This document shows, piece after piece, positions 22,649-34,716 of a stretch of 64,000 nt of DNA. Source of the DNA: Prinsepia uniflora (Eukaryota > Streptophyta > Magnoliopsida > Rosales > Rosaceae); the NCBI GenBank assembly GCA_032719365.1, contig CM064862.1, forward strand, positions 81,713,628-81,777,627, read 5' to 3'. The translations under genes and the position numbers were made by a program. A model generated the notes under the pieces. That model was given only the letters and a program-made list of their open reading frames with translations. It was not told the DNA's origin and did not search any database. Within the stretch, counting starts at the first letter, position 1. Each line of letters opens with the position of its first letter.

Positions 22649-25622
22649 ATGGACATGGATATTGATGAAACAGCTAAAGGTACGCCATTTTCACAAAAAC
22701 TCTGCGTTTTATTGCTTTGGGTTTTCACCTTTGCTGATCAGAAAACGTTCATACGCTTTTAACATTTACCAGAATTTATGTCGTATCAGGTGAGGAAAAT
22801 CAAGGAAAGCCCATCATCGTAATATTGGTAGGTGCCCCCGGAAGCGGCAAGTCCACCTTCTGTGAACATGTCATGAGCTCCTCCTCTGCCCGTCCCTGGG
22901 TTCGCGTCTGCCAGGTCTGTCTGCATGTCTTATGAACACCATGTGTTTGATGAAATGCCTCACTGTGTTTCATATTACTGTCTTCTTGCATGTGACATTG
23001 TATGGATTCTACTTATTCGCGTTCTTGTTTGCTTTTTTCAAATGGTTAGATTGTTATTATTTTTTTTTTCTTTTTCTAGGATACTATTAAAAATGGTAAA
23101 GCTGGAACGAAAGCTCAGTGCATTCAGAGTGCAATGAGTGCATTGGAAGATGGGAAGAGTGTGTTTATAGATAGATGCAATCTAGAGAAAGAACAACGCG
23201 ATGATTTTGTGAAGCTCGGTGGTCCTCAGGTTGATGTTCATGCTGTGGTGTTTGATCTCCCCTCCAAGCTTTGTATATCACGGTCTGTGAAGCGGACGGG
23301 GCATGAAGGAAACTTGCAAGGGGGGAGAGCTGCTGCGGTTGTGAATAGAATGCTGCAGAAGAAAGAATTCCCTAAACTGACTGAAGGGTTCGCTAGAATC
23401 ACTTCTTGCCAGAATGAGAGTGATGTTCAATCTGCTGTTGATGCATACAGTGGACTTGGTCCTTTGGATACACTTCCTAGTGGTTTTTATGGCCTGAAGA
23501 ACCCCGGTGGGAAAATTCAACTTGGCATAATGAAGTTCTTAAAGAAAACTGATGTTCCTGCTAATGCTGAACCGATTTTGAAGAGTGTTCAGGCGTCTAA
23601 ATCTTCTCAAATTAGTGAAGAAAAAGATGCATGTTTGAAAGGAACAGGTTCATTCTCTAAGAATTCTGTTAAGGAGTTAAAAGGAGGAGAGCAAATAGTA
23701 GGCTCTGTTGGCAGCGATACTCCCATTTTGGCATTTCCCTCCCTATCAACAGCAGACTGTCAGTTTGACCTTGAGAAGGCATCTGACATTATTGTCGAGA
23801 AAGTTGCAGAATTTGTGAATAAGCTTGGAAATGCAAGACTTGTTTTAGTGGACTTGAGTCATAAATCAAAGATTTTACCTTTGGTAAAAGCTAAAGCTTT
23901 AGAGCAAAACATTGATTCCAACAAGTTCTTCACATTTGTAGGAGATATCACTCATCTTCATTCAGAAGGAGGCTTACACTGCAATGTAATAGCTAATGCT
24001 GCTAATTGGTAAGTTTTTACTAACTAATATTCATGTTAATTTTAAATTGCGCTGTTCAACAAAACTTAGTGTTCTACTGAAATAGGATTGCATCTGTCAC
24101 ATCTGTTTTCCACTCAGTTGTACGGTAAAGTTACCAAAACTCTGATTATATGTTGGTTTACATATTACGTAAATTGAACAAAAATTTCTGGTACAGGCGG
24201 CTTAAACCTGGAGGTGGAGGTGTCAATGCTGCTATCTTTAGTGCTGCAGGTTCAGCCTTGGAAGTTGCAACCAAGGAGCAAGCCCAATCTCTGCTTCCTG
24301 GGACTGCTGTGGTTGTTCCTCTCCCTTCAACTTCTCCGTTGTTTTGTAAAGAAGGGGTAACCCATGTCATACATGTTGTTGGACCCAACATGAACCCACA
24401 GAGACCAAATTGTCTTAACAATGACTATAGTAAAGGCTGCCAAGTTCTCCGAGAGGCTTACACTTCACTTTTCGAAGGTTTTGCATCTATAGTAAGGACC
24501 CAAGAAAACTTACCTAAAGGAAGCATTGAACACCTTCAGGCAAACCGATCAAAGTCACAAGGTCACTCTGATGGTGTGCCTGAAATTCAGCTTACAAACA
24601 GTGATCAAAAGACTAAGAGAGAGGAGTGTCTTTATCAGTCTGAGAGGAGCAAAAGAAGTAAAGGATGTCAGGATGAAACTGAAGACGTCTCTAGTTCTAA
24701 TCCTGGCAAAATAAACCCACGCAAAAAGTCTGATGGAAGCAGGACTAAATCCTGGGGTTCATGGGCTCAGGGTCTCTACAACATTGCCATGCACCCTGAG
24801 AAGCATAGGGATTCTGTACTAGGGATAACAGATGACGTTGTTGTACTGAATGATCTTTATCCGAAGGTAAATGACACCTATTGTATTTTTAACCATCCTC
24901 TTGATACTTTTTAGCCGAATAAAAAAACTTTGGAATTTCGCAGGCACAAAGGCATGTTCTGGTTGTGGCGCGAAATGAAAGTCTTGATCGACTGGCAGAT
25001 GTTCGTAAAGAATACCTTCAGTTGTTAAGGACAATGTACTCTGTTGGCTTGAAGTGGACTGAGAAGTTCTTGCATGATGATTCATCATTGGTCTTTCGCC
25101 TTGGATATCACTCAGTATGCATCTTACTTTGCTTACGTCTTCATGTTATATCTGTTTTCTCCAACTTGTCATTAGGAACCTTGACCTGGTTGCCCATGAT
25201 TTGGTAGGGTTAGTACACAAAAAACTGTCGTCGCAACCTGATAAGAATATAAGAGAATACATATTTTGGGATGTCTTCTGATGCAGGAACCATCAATGCG
25301 GCAGCTGCACTTGCATGTGATCAGCCAGGACTTTGATTCACCACATTTGAAGAACAAGAAACATTGGAACTCTTTCAATACTGCTTTCTTTCGCGACGCT
25401 GTGGATGTGATGGAGGAAGTTGATACTGAGGGAAAAGCGATATTGAAAGATGATGATAGCTTGTTGTCTATGGAGCTACGATGCCACCGGTGTAGAAGTG
25501 TTCACCCGAACATTCCCCGGTTGAAATCACACATTAGAAACTGTCGATCCCCATTTCCGAATACCCTGCTGCAAAATGGTCGTCTAGTTCTTGCACCAAG
25601 CATTGCCAATGTTGATATGTAG
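22649..25622 (+). CDS. bHLH140/aprataxin-like protein: P-loop kinase, macro and HIT domains
   Basis: Six exons with GT-AG borders: 22649-22679, 22790-22914, 23080-24008, 24197-24866, 24944-25114, 25287-25622, giving 753 residues. I chose ATG 22649 (MDMDIDETAKG) because exon 1 then joins in phase to exon 2. Domains in order: a polynucleotide-kinase-like P-loop (VGAPGSGKST, residues 24-33) with FIDRCNLEKEQR; a macro domain (about 340-450; VIANAANW, PGGGGVNAAIF, HVIHVVGPN) with the Ala-Asn-Trp split by an intron; and an aprataxin-type HIT domain with LHLHV at 649-653. A C2HC zinc finger follows (C708, C711, H724, C728). By family knowledge such proteins process adenylated or phosphorylated nucleic-acid ends, probably in the nucleus. 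Homologues are often labelled transcription factor bHLH140, but no basic helix-loop-helix is visible here. No lesion seen. Confidence 0.93.
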
Positions 25623-27043
25623 GTGCACGGCCACAGCATACCATCAAAATTGTGTTGTGTATTAACAGACAAATTAATGAATTAATGATTTTTCGTTTTT
25701 TTTTTCCAACTAATTAATAATTGTTAATGCGACTACTTTCTTCCTAGCAGACTTGAAGATAAATTGAAAATACGAATTTAGACGTATTCGATTATTTTCA
25801 AGAAATAGAGGGTAAGAATATCATGAAAGTCGTCTAATGCAATAGTTGAATAAAAAATAATAACCTAAGTTTTAATTTTCATCAAATTTTAAGTCCAGCC
25901 CTAATATAAATCAGAAAAAATAAATATTGGGAAATAAATTGAGTAAATTTGTCTTTTTTATTCAAAGGCAATATTTTATTGAAATTTAAAAAATAACATA
26001 TCATAAACGGATATGATTCTAATAAGTGATTTCTGTTGAAAATTTTAATCTGATCGAGGGAAAAAAAAACACTTGCACATGTTCAGCTCAAAAATGTGGA
26101 AAATTTTTATTTAATTTGTCCTCTATTAAGAAAAACCTACCCGGTAGCCTAGTCATCCTTTCCTAACATATCGGCAGATCTTTTAACAAGCCGAAGGCGC
26201 AGTTGAATAAATATTATGCAGTAATTCTCTAGAATCATGAATAATAGGACCCAAAAACGATGGTCCTCATTCGTTTGGTTTAAGGCACCAACTGCAATCA
26301 AAGAATCAAACCCTCAGTGTAGCAAGGACAACGTAGATAAAAATATTATGAATGTGATACCTAATTAGTATTTGCTAATTTTAAAAAACATAAGATTCCT
26401 TTTTTGTTATTTTTTTTTTATAATTCTTGCTTTTCACGGGATTGTAATTAACACAGCAACTGGATTGGATTCCCAATATCGTCAACCTCAATCGTGTTTG
26501 TACCTCAGAGAAATGAGATATAAATATTCACCGCTCCCCATCTGTCATTTCTCTTCTTAATTGAAGATGAACCAGCGATCACAGGACCGGTGACATATTT
26601 ATAAGATATTTGTGCATATTGACAGCTCCTCATACTTGGGATTCTTCCGGAGCCAAACCACGTGATTGTGCGATCACATCACAAAAATTAGAATCTCATA
26701 TATTTAGGTGTTCCGACAAATGGTTAGTCATCACCAACCTTGTTCGAACGTGGATTTTCATAATAAACAACTCTATTTTCTTATGAGTCAACTGAGGCCT
26801 TGCTTTGCAAAATTCGTTTGACATTTCATTAACTAAAAGATACGAAGATACTCGCATTCAAAGAGAAATATCCGTAGAAACAAGAGGGAAAAAAAATTCA
26901 AGTAAAGGACAGAAACCATTTAATTTTCACAGGATAACAAAAGAACATAAACAAACCCTCCATAAGCAGGAACAAAACAAATAAAATTTAATTGACCAGA
27001 GCAAACAATGCTCCATTAATGAATGCCATGACATGAAAGCGTT
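25623..27043. other. Intergenic region between the bHLH140-like and PDC genes
   Basis: AT-rich, with no gene recognised. It should hold both 3' ends, since the two genes converge. A 62-codon frame at 26372-26560 is weak and unassigned. Confidence 0.5.
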
Positions 27044-29535
27044 TTACTGAGGGTTGGGTGGGCGGCTGTTGGCAGCAGAGACTCTAGACCCCCACTCAAG
27101 CAGCTCTTTGCTTGTATCATCCTTGTGGACTATCACCTCAATGAAGCAAAAGCTATCCTTCTTGTCCCTGGTGGCCGTCTCAATCGCTTTTATCAGCTCC
27201 TCTTCGTAACGCACCTGCAAGATTAAATGTTGACTTCAATTACAATGAGTGTTTATGATGCACCAAGATCTTACAATGAGTGTTTATGATCCACCAAGAT
27301 CTTTGCTTAAGATTTAAGGAGATTTATTTAATGGATTAACGAAGTTGCAAAGCACCTTGGTCGTCCAGCACTTGCCCTCCCCATTGTTGATGGCATCAAC
27401 CAGTCCAGTGTAGTTCCAGTTCTTGATCACATTGTATGGCCCATCATGGATCTCCACTTCAATTGTGTATCCTCCATTGTTTATCAAAAAGATGATCGTC
27501 TTCTGCCCGTTTGACACATCTTGGGCAGTCACCTATTAGGAAAAAAAAAAAAACAATAAAGGCATAAACACATGAATGTAGGAAAACAACGAAGCAGCAT
27601 GATAATATATGTTTGACATTTCAAATACCATCTCCAATATCATGTTGTTAAGTTTGATCCTTGGAAAATCATTGGAGAATCTGAATTCGTGCTGCTGATG
27701 AAATTTTTTGTATAAACTTAGGAACCAAATGTACCTGAAAGCTCCCATCGCCAATGAAAGAAATCACACGCTTCTCAGGAACGGCCTGAGCATACCCAAC
27801 AGTAGCTCCAACTGACCAACCAATCGATCCATATTGCATTTGGAACTCATACCTACAAACCCAATTTTAAATTCCAATTAAAATCATGAACCATAACAAA
27901 GAAAGCAACAAGATGGCCACATTCACTCCATGACTTACCCACAACCGCGAGGCAATTTCAGTTTCTGACAGTTAAACCATGAGTCCCCTGTCTCAGCAAT
28001 CACAGCAGTTTCACTTGACAACATTTTCTGGACATGGTGGAACAGAATATTAACCCTCAAAGGTTCTTTGGGAGCACTTTTGAGAGGATGTCCATCAGGA
28101 ACAAAGATCCTGCGGTAGTTCTCATAAGCAGTGTTGTTGTGCTTGAGCCTCTTTCCTAATGCTCTGAGGAAATCCTTCATTAAAACACAACCAAATGAAG
28201 GGCCGTTGGCAATTGTCACGAGCTCGGGCAGAACAATGATTGCCTTCTCTTTCTTGAGAAGGAGAGAGTACCCAACTGAGCTGTAGTCATTGAAGATTGG
28301 TCCAGCAAACAAGTATGCATCAGCAGACTCCACAATCTCAGCACAAAAGGCAGTGCTCACAGCACCCCCAATATGTTCCAATGAAATGGGGGTGGTGCTC
28401 TGGCACAAGCCCCTTTGCTGATGGCATCACAGCCAAAGCAAACCCACTTGCATCTGCTAATTCAACAAAGGCATCACCGGCATGTGCCACACGCAATTTA
28501 GGCCCGCCTACCATAACTGGCTTCACCGCCTTGTTCAAGAACTCCGCTGCTGCCGCCACCGCAGCCTCTAAGCCTTGATGATTGCTCAATCTATACAAAT
28601 TAAAAACCACATACTTTTGTAAACGTCAGATATTTTTTTTTATAAATCCTCTACTTTGAATTAGGACATCACATGCTTCTATAAACAGTTTGATCAAATT
28701 GAGTAGAAACATCCAAACTGTTTAGATTTTACCTGGGAGACAATGAAAATGGTACTGGGTCCCGGCTAAAAGTAGGATGAGGGATCCCCGCCAAGTTACA
28801 CCCTATACTGATATAAACAGGCTTGCTTTCTTTCAAAGCAGTCGAAATTGCAGTGTCGATCAATTCATGCGCATCTTCCAGGTTATTTACCACATCCTAG
28901 TAGAAACCCACATGCCAAAATTAGCAAACTTTGAAAAGCAAACACAAACCAATATCAACATGAACCTTAATCAAATCCATCAAAAACCCAAGAACATCAC
29001 AAAAGTTCAAGTTAAAAATGAAATAAAAACTCAATCTCTGATCTCATACTAACCTGGTAGCAAGTGACGGTCTGGAAGCACCTAAGCTCTTGGCTGAAAT
29101 CAGGCAACCCAATAGTGTGGTGAAGAATCCTGTTAGTCCCATAATCGTTGGAGTTGGGTCCTCCAACTATGCAGATCAGAGGAAGATTCTCACTGTAGGC
29201 TCCAGCAATGGCATTGATAACACTGAGCCCACCGACGGTGAAAGTCACGACGCCGCGAGACCGAGCATAGCCATCAGCGGCGTAGCCAGCGTTTAGTTCA
29301 TTGCAGCAGCCAATGTTGGTAAGCCCAGGCTCGGCGATGAGGTGGTCGAGGAGGGTGAGATTGAAGTCACCGGGCACTGTGAACACGTCGGTCACCCCAA
29401 GTTCAACCAGTCGGCGAGCGAGGTGGCCACCCAGAGTGCCATCGGACGAGTTGATCATGGTGGAGGGCACCGAGTTCTGCCCACCTCGTTGCATGCCGGC
29501 TTGCAATCGTCTAGCATTCCGATTTTGATGTCCAT
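27044..29535 (-). pseudogene. PDC: Pyruvate decarboxylase, two frameshifts and shortened TPP motif
   Basis: Six exons read right to left: 29535-29054, 28896-28733, 28590-27939, 27852-27735, 27532-27356, 27214-27044. All borders are GT-AG. Family signatures include PGDFNLTLLDHL, CCNELNAGYAADGYA (catalytic Glu near residue 79), NRILHHTIGLPDFSQ (His-His near 139), [26 protein letters not shown] and the GDGS...NN thiamine-diphosphate motif (from about 467). In the cytosol the enzyme turns pyruvate into acetaldehyde, the first step of ethanol fermentation under low oxygen. Defects: exon 1 is 482 nt where a multiple of 3 is needed (one base missing near 29480), and exon 3 has one extra G in the G-run near 28372. 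Two small in-frame losses, compared with the family as I remember it, fall after YARSRG and between DVS and GQK. The second shortens the GDG-to-NN spacing by four residues. It is a pseudogene or poorly resolved sequence. Confidence 0.85.
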
Positions 29536-29682
29536 GGATTGTTGACGGATTTCTGATCACTCACAAAGTCACAAACACTCAGAAAAATACAAAGCAAAGA
29601 TGGAAACTTTGAGGTGAAAATTGACTTTTAGAGAGAAATGGGATTTGGTTTTTGGTGATTGAGTCGGTTGATAGAAATTGGG

Positions 29683-29690
29683 TTTTATAG
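29683..29690 (-). promoter_or_regulatory. Probable TATA box of the PDC gene
   Basis: The minus strand reads CCTATAAAACC about 150 bp upstream of ATG 29535, followed by a CT/CA-rich leader with CAATTTTCACC and TTTCTCTC. The position fits a plant core promoter with a leader of about 120 nt. Confidence 0.5.
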
Positions 29691-29699
29691 GGTGGTCGG

Positions 29700-30465
29700 C
29701 AGTGAAAGGAAGATACTATGGGCGGTTTTCATGAGAGGCCTGTTGGCAAAGGCAGTGGGTTGCAGTCGATTTTTAATACGGGCCGATGCTATTGCTAATA
29801 TGAGTGGCGCGCAAGAAAAATAATTTGTACCGGAAAATTCTAATCAAGGTGATTGGAATCTTTTTCCTTAAATGAAATTATGAAACTACTGTATCTCTAT
29901 TATTAATTTGTAATATAAATTAAAATTTATATTCATGTGTCTCTGAGGTATATATGCAATGATGTATTTAAATACTAAGTTATAATTTAATTATAATATT
30001 AATTGGCGACTCAATTATATAAATATCTTAATTGAATAAAATTTAAATTTTGATGCTAATTTGAAAAGAAATAACCTCATGAATCGTGTTCAATTATTTG
30101 GCTGCAAATGTCATGAGTTGCTTTTTTGATAAGGAAATGTCATAATTTTGTTTTTTGATCTGTAAGATAATGCCATCGTTTTGTGTGGCTTAAGGTAGCT
30201 TAGTACATGTTAAGGGAAAAGTCAATTATCATAGAACATAATGTTCTCATGAGTCATCCCAATATGACAAATGACAATCACACGATCACAATCTTGGTTT
30301 GAATTCAAGATTGTGATCATAATATTAAGAACGTGGTGCAGGAGAAGGGACCATAGATGAACAAGAAAAGGAAAAGGAAGATATTAATGCACCGAATTTG
30401 GCGGGTTTTGATCTATCAATTATGGTGCAGTTTTAATATGAAATGTGTTCGTGCCCAAAAAGTTG
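29700..30465. other. PDC upstream region and AT-rich intergenic sequence
   Basis: No gene recognised. A 77-codon frame at 30357-30590 crosses into the dispersed repeat and is unlikely to be real. Confidence 0.4.
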
Positions 30466-30469
30466 TCGT

Positions 30470-31315
30470 AACAGAATTCAGGGTCGCCATTTGGTGGCAA
30501 GCTTCCGAAGGAACGGATACACGAGTGCTTGGGGTGAGCAGGGATCTCTTCATTGTAGCTCGCTACAAAGAGGATTGCAGTATACTATAAGTAACTAGCG
30601 CGAATAGGGGAAAGGCTGGAAGCCTTGGGCCACGGTGTTGCGGGCTTGCTCCTGGCGGGACTAGGTGTGCCACTAGTAGAGACTATTATTAAACAGGGTT
30701 AGTGGTTGGTTCTAAATTGCAGCTCATGAACCATTGTTCGAAATCAAGTGAAAGTGGGGCAATCAGGCATCTTACTTGCTCTTTTCTATGCCTCTCGCGA
30801 GAACTTTAAATATTTTCTTTTGTGCCTAGTCCAAATTCAATACTCGGTGTGTTCATGTTCGGAGCATGTAATTCAGTTTCCCACAGTTAATAGAAAGAGG
30901 GCTTGATAGATTTCCCCTTCCAAGTTAGGCTGTCCGAATACTGAACCAGAGCACGACGATGGTTCTATGACTTAAGCAGCTTGTAGAACTATTGGTTAGT
31001 ATTTTTCAGTTATCGAAGTCAAGACTTGAAAGAGCCAATGAAGCAAAGAAAGGGGACGAGGGGATGCAAACACTTAAAACATAAATTAAGTAGTTGCACT
31101 GAAGGTGGAATTACATGTGCGTGAAGTAAATCATCCCTAGACTAAGCCATGAGCTAGCATTGGTCGACAGAGATCATCAACAGATATGAACATCCGTTAG
31201 AAATCATACCAAGGGTGTTAACAGAGCATAAAAAGACATGATGATGTCAAAGGTGAGTTTATGAGGTTGTGAGGGTGTGGGGGTCTCAAGAGACTAATTG
31301 AAGGCAGTCATATTG
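30470..31315 (+). repeat. Dispersed repeat, copy 1 (about 0.8 kb, family unknown)
   Basis: Matches 60530-61325 on the same strand along most of its length. Shared phrases include GAACTTTAAATATTTTCTTT, GCCTAGTCCAA, AATCAAGTGAAA, CAGGCATCTT, and GGAATTACA followed by TGTGCGTGAAGTAAA-like sequence. Both copies sit next to Ty3/gypsy LTR fragments. There is no coding potential; I cannot name the family. Confidence 0.75.
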
Positions 31316-31344
31316 AGGATGATGATCTTCAGACAAGGGATATT

Positions 31345-32000
31345 CACATCCTCGATCATGCATGCACCTCTCGTTCAACCCCGAACTTAGTGCAAAGGCC
31401 CTGGAGGGTTTAAAAAACATGAAAACCTTATGAGTGGACGAAAACGAATATTATTTCAAAAACATAATTCAAAACATAACATTTTACACTCCGTTTTCCA
31501 AAATTATGCATGCATATAAGAAAATAAACGTTCAAGTTTCAAGTGAAGCATAAATCAAATCATAACCTCAAAAAACGTGCAAATCAACCATAATGCAATA
31601 AACATCAGAAATCATGACCACCAACACATTAATCACACATATATCAACACAAAGCCATCACAAAAAACTCACATAATCAATCCACATACGACCCATCCTC
31701 GATGCACAACATCAGTCACTAAGTCCACTGCACTACCGGTAGGCACACCACTCGGGATCTGGAGCCTAGCTCGACGTTCGAGTGTGGACCTTACACACTC
31801 ACTTAGGATCTGGAGCCTAGGTCGACATCTGAGTGAGAACTGACTCAGAATCTAGAGCTCGACTCGACGTCTGAGTCAGCACTAACTAGTCTCAGGATTT
31901 GGAACCCCTGAATCAACGTCTGAGACTACAAACTAATACATAAGCAGAGTATAGTGAACTACCACATAAGCAGATATAACAACAATAAACGAAATATGGA
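31345..32000 (-). repeat. LTR fragment (Ty3/gypsy), minus orientation, with large hairpin array
   Basis: The left part carries the end of the LTR domain seen elsewhere: minus-strand GTCCACTCAT, then ...ACCCTCCAG|GG (AG near 31405), and TATGCATGCATAA at 31505-31518. It then runs into four tandem hairpins (31749-31928). The remaining U3 side is not recognisable, so this is a truncated, diverged copy; borders are approximate. Confidence 0.65.
31749..31928 (-). repeat. Four tandem hairpins with different stems and one shared loop
   Basis: Plus-strand arms: CACTCG (31749-31754)/CGAGTG (31779-31784); CACTCA (31796-31801)/TGAGTG (31830-31835); CTGACTCAG (31840-31848)/CTGAGTCAG (31871-31879); TAGTCTCAG (31887-31895)/CTGAGACTA (31920-31928). 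All arms pair perfectly over 6-9 bp. The loops (22-28 nt) are variants of one sequence containing GATCTGGAGCCTAG and TCGACGT. Confidence 0.9.
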
Positions 32001-33890
32001 TTTTGAGATTACTGGGCGGTTAAAGTGAGACAAGTAAAATTCTACATGGGAAAATGAAGTGAGGGAAATTATAGTTTTAGGTGCATTTTGAAATTACTTG
32101 GCTTAAGTTTTATGTAGTAAGCCTTTAATTTAAACCACCTAATTAATTAACCTAATTTAAGAGTGTAACCCAAATTAATTTGGTGTGCCAGATTTGTTGG
32201 CATGATATTGATAGCTAACAGAAAAATTAGTTTTAGCGTTGAGATGTGAAAGGAGAACAAATGATATTGATAGCATGATATGATAAGAGTAGTTGGTTTA
32301 ATCCATCGTTCTCAATTCTAGTTGTATTTCCTTACGGAAATTTATTCGAAAGATGGACAAACTAGGCAGATGATGATTTTCTTGAAAGATGAAGAACCAA
32401 GTAGAAACGTAGTTCGTTAGTAGCCCTACTTCCGCTTGCATCTCGCCCGCCAACCATTGTCACTTAAGCATATCTCACCTGATCTCACTTATCACCAGCA
32501 AAATTCAAACCCAAAGTCCTAACTATTTCTCACTTTCTCCAATTTCATTGTCACCTGCTCGCAAAACCCAAACCCAAAGTACCAACTTTCTAGGTTTTTT
32601 CAACTCGTCTCATTCTCAGTTCACCATTTCGTAAACTAAGCTTAACCTTTCTAAATAATTGTCACCTCCAAACCCTTTTTTTCTCCTCATTATTGGGTTC
32701 TAAATGATCTTTTTCAAAAATACTCTCTTGCCGAGCTCTCCCTGTTCGCACCCATGGTCTTGGGTATCATTCTCATCCTAGAAGTGAGTCCGCGCATAAT
32801 AAGCGTACGTAGGTATCATTCTAGAATTGGTCGAGGGACTTTAGGTACTGATCTAAGAGAAAAGAGGTCGATAGTCTAACTTTTACATTTGCAAGTATAA
32901 ATAAAGTAGGCAGGTGATGACACAACAAGACACATTAAGGTATAAGTTTCAACAACTAGTTGTCTTTCCTTGCGGAGATTTCATCGGAAGTTAGGGACCA
33001 GTACGCAGGTAATGATTTCCTTGAAAAATGTAGGATCAAGTAGGCAGTTGATGATTTCCTTGAAAGGCTGAGGAACAAGTAGAAGGTAGTAAGTTTGCGT
33101 TATGTAGTCATCTTAATATTTGATGCAGCAACTTGTACCTTATAGGGTTTATGACCAAAACATGATTTTTTTTTTTAAAAAAAAAAAATAAAATTTTGGA
33201 GAAAAGAAGGGTTGCTAATTTAGATTTTTCATCCATTAATATAAATGAAAGAAAATCCCACAAAGATAAAAGAGAGAGCCAAGAGGAATGATGGAAGTGT
33301 ATAAATTTCAAATTCTAGTTGTATTTCCTTAGGAAGCTTTCAAAAATGGAGGACAAAATAGCCAGTTGATGATCTCCTCGGAAGATGGAGGCCGAAGTAG
33401 GAAGACAGTTTGCATTTCTCTCTAGCATTTCCTCCTCGTCGCAACTTCATCTCATCCCTATCTAGCCTTTCCTCCTCGTCCAAACCTCATCTCATTCTAT
33501 CATTTATTATATTAAACTAAGTTCAACCGTTCCAACTCATTCTCACCTTTAAAGTTTAAACCATTTTACCTTCTCACTATGGGGTTCCAAAAGATAATCT
33601 CAAACATAGTATCCCCATTAGAAAAAGAAATCTTGGGTTAAATTAATTAAAAACGATATTATATGGTCATATTGAAATTTTAAAAAAGGGAAAAAAATGC
33701 ATTATTGTTCATAACAATTTGATCACTGTGGTTTTGCAATTTTAGTTGGAAAATTGTTGGGTTGAAGGGTTTTTTGGGTTGAAATCCACTGCATCATTTG
33801 TAATTTGTTGGAACAATTAATATCCTTTGCGGCTTTATCCATTGTCTGGATCCGACCATATTCAATTTTGTTTTTTTTTTTTGGTCAAAA
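32001..33890. other. Non-coding region with three copies of a local repeat
   Basis: A roughly 100-150 bp repeat occurs at about 32319-32425, 32946-33095 and 33311-33415. Shared phrases are CTAGTTGTATTTCCTTA, GATGATTTCCTTGAAAG and GAACAAGTAGAA. CT-rich sequence with CATCTC and CTTTCTCC follows copies 1 and 3. No open frame of interest; family unknown. Confidence 0.55.
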
Positions 33891-33894
33891 ATTC

Positions 33895-34100
33895 TTCTTT
33901 TGGGGAGAAGAGAGGCATGAGGATTGGGGACGGCACTGGAGGCTCAAGCTGTACATTTGCACAACATCCTGCCGCCTTTGCAGGCTGAGTGCGTGGCCAT
34001 CCGTTGTGGTTTGCAGCTGGTTTTGGCTAGACGGCCGTGTGCTTCAGTCAGATGTTACTAAAACTATTAATTCAATTGCAGGCTATCTCTCCTCTGTAAA
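33895..34100 (+). pseudogene. Decayed RNase H-like (RVT_3 type) fragment
   Basis: The plus strand reads LQAECVAIRCGLQLVL in one frame, then after a shift LDGRVLQSDVTKTINSIAG. This matches the pattern of the plant RVT_3 RNase H-like domain found in LINE-type retroelements (AEx-A-R-GL-LA...V-SD-----INS). It is short and frameshifted, with no other domain nearby. Confidence 0.45.
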
Positions 34101-34716
34101 GTTTAAATAAACAAAATTGCTTTATTGATAAAAAGTTTAAAATGCCTTTCGCTACTTAATAAAAGTTAATTAATTTGTTAGTTAGCTAAATTACAACGAT
34201 CAAATTGCAAAATTAAAACCATCATAATTAAAAATAATTTTGAACAAATCACAATAAGAAAATGTATTTTACCCTTGAAAAGTGAGGACAATAATAAAAT
34301 AAATTAATTTTGAGAATTCTGGATCCCATGTTTGGGTATATCGGACAAATGCCCTTAAGGGGCATGTCAAAAGATGGTTTCCGGTAAATCATCACCCTCT
34401 CGTTTAGACATCTTAGCATCAACCCTCGCTTTCTTATTTCCATATAAGAGATTGTCATTACAGGTTACAAGAAATTAAATTACACGATTCATACGACCAA
34501 AAAGTATGAAACTTTTACTATGGAATTGCCAAAAAGCACTTTGCCAGCGTTCGAGGAGCACATTTTTTCGACCATAATGGATGCTCCTCTAAGGTTGTCT
34601 GCTAACCGGGGCCGACACTCGCATATTATCCTTGTAGTCTAAAAATTGTTCTCTCCTATAGACATGTAGTGAAGCTATGTACACAAGCCAGAAACCATCT
34701 GATCCGGACTTTGCAC
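34101..34716. other. Intergenic, downstream of the ERDJ3A gene
   Basis: AT-rich, with no gene seen. It presumably contains the 3' UTR of the minus-strand gene starting at 34716 and running left. Confidence 0.4.

Noticed and set aside
22578..22793. Start of the bHLH140-like protein at 22578
   Set aside because: The codon is TTG and its frame does not join exon 2; ATG 22649 in another frame does, with a GT donor at 22680.
29090..29545. Plus-strand frames opposite PDC exon 1
   Set aside because: They are antisense shadows of a strongly conserved coding exon.
31749..31928. Tandem repeats with inverted arms resembling a CRISPR array
   Set aside because: The repeats are the loops, not the arms, spacing is irregular, and the DNA is clearly plant nuclear sequence inside an LTR.
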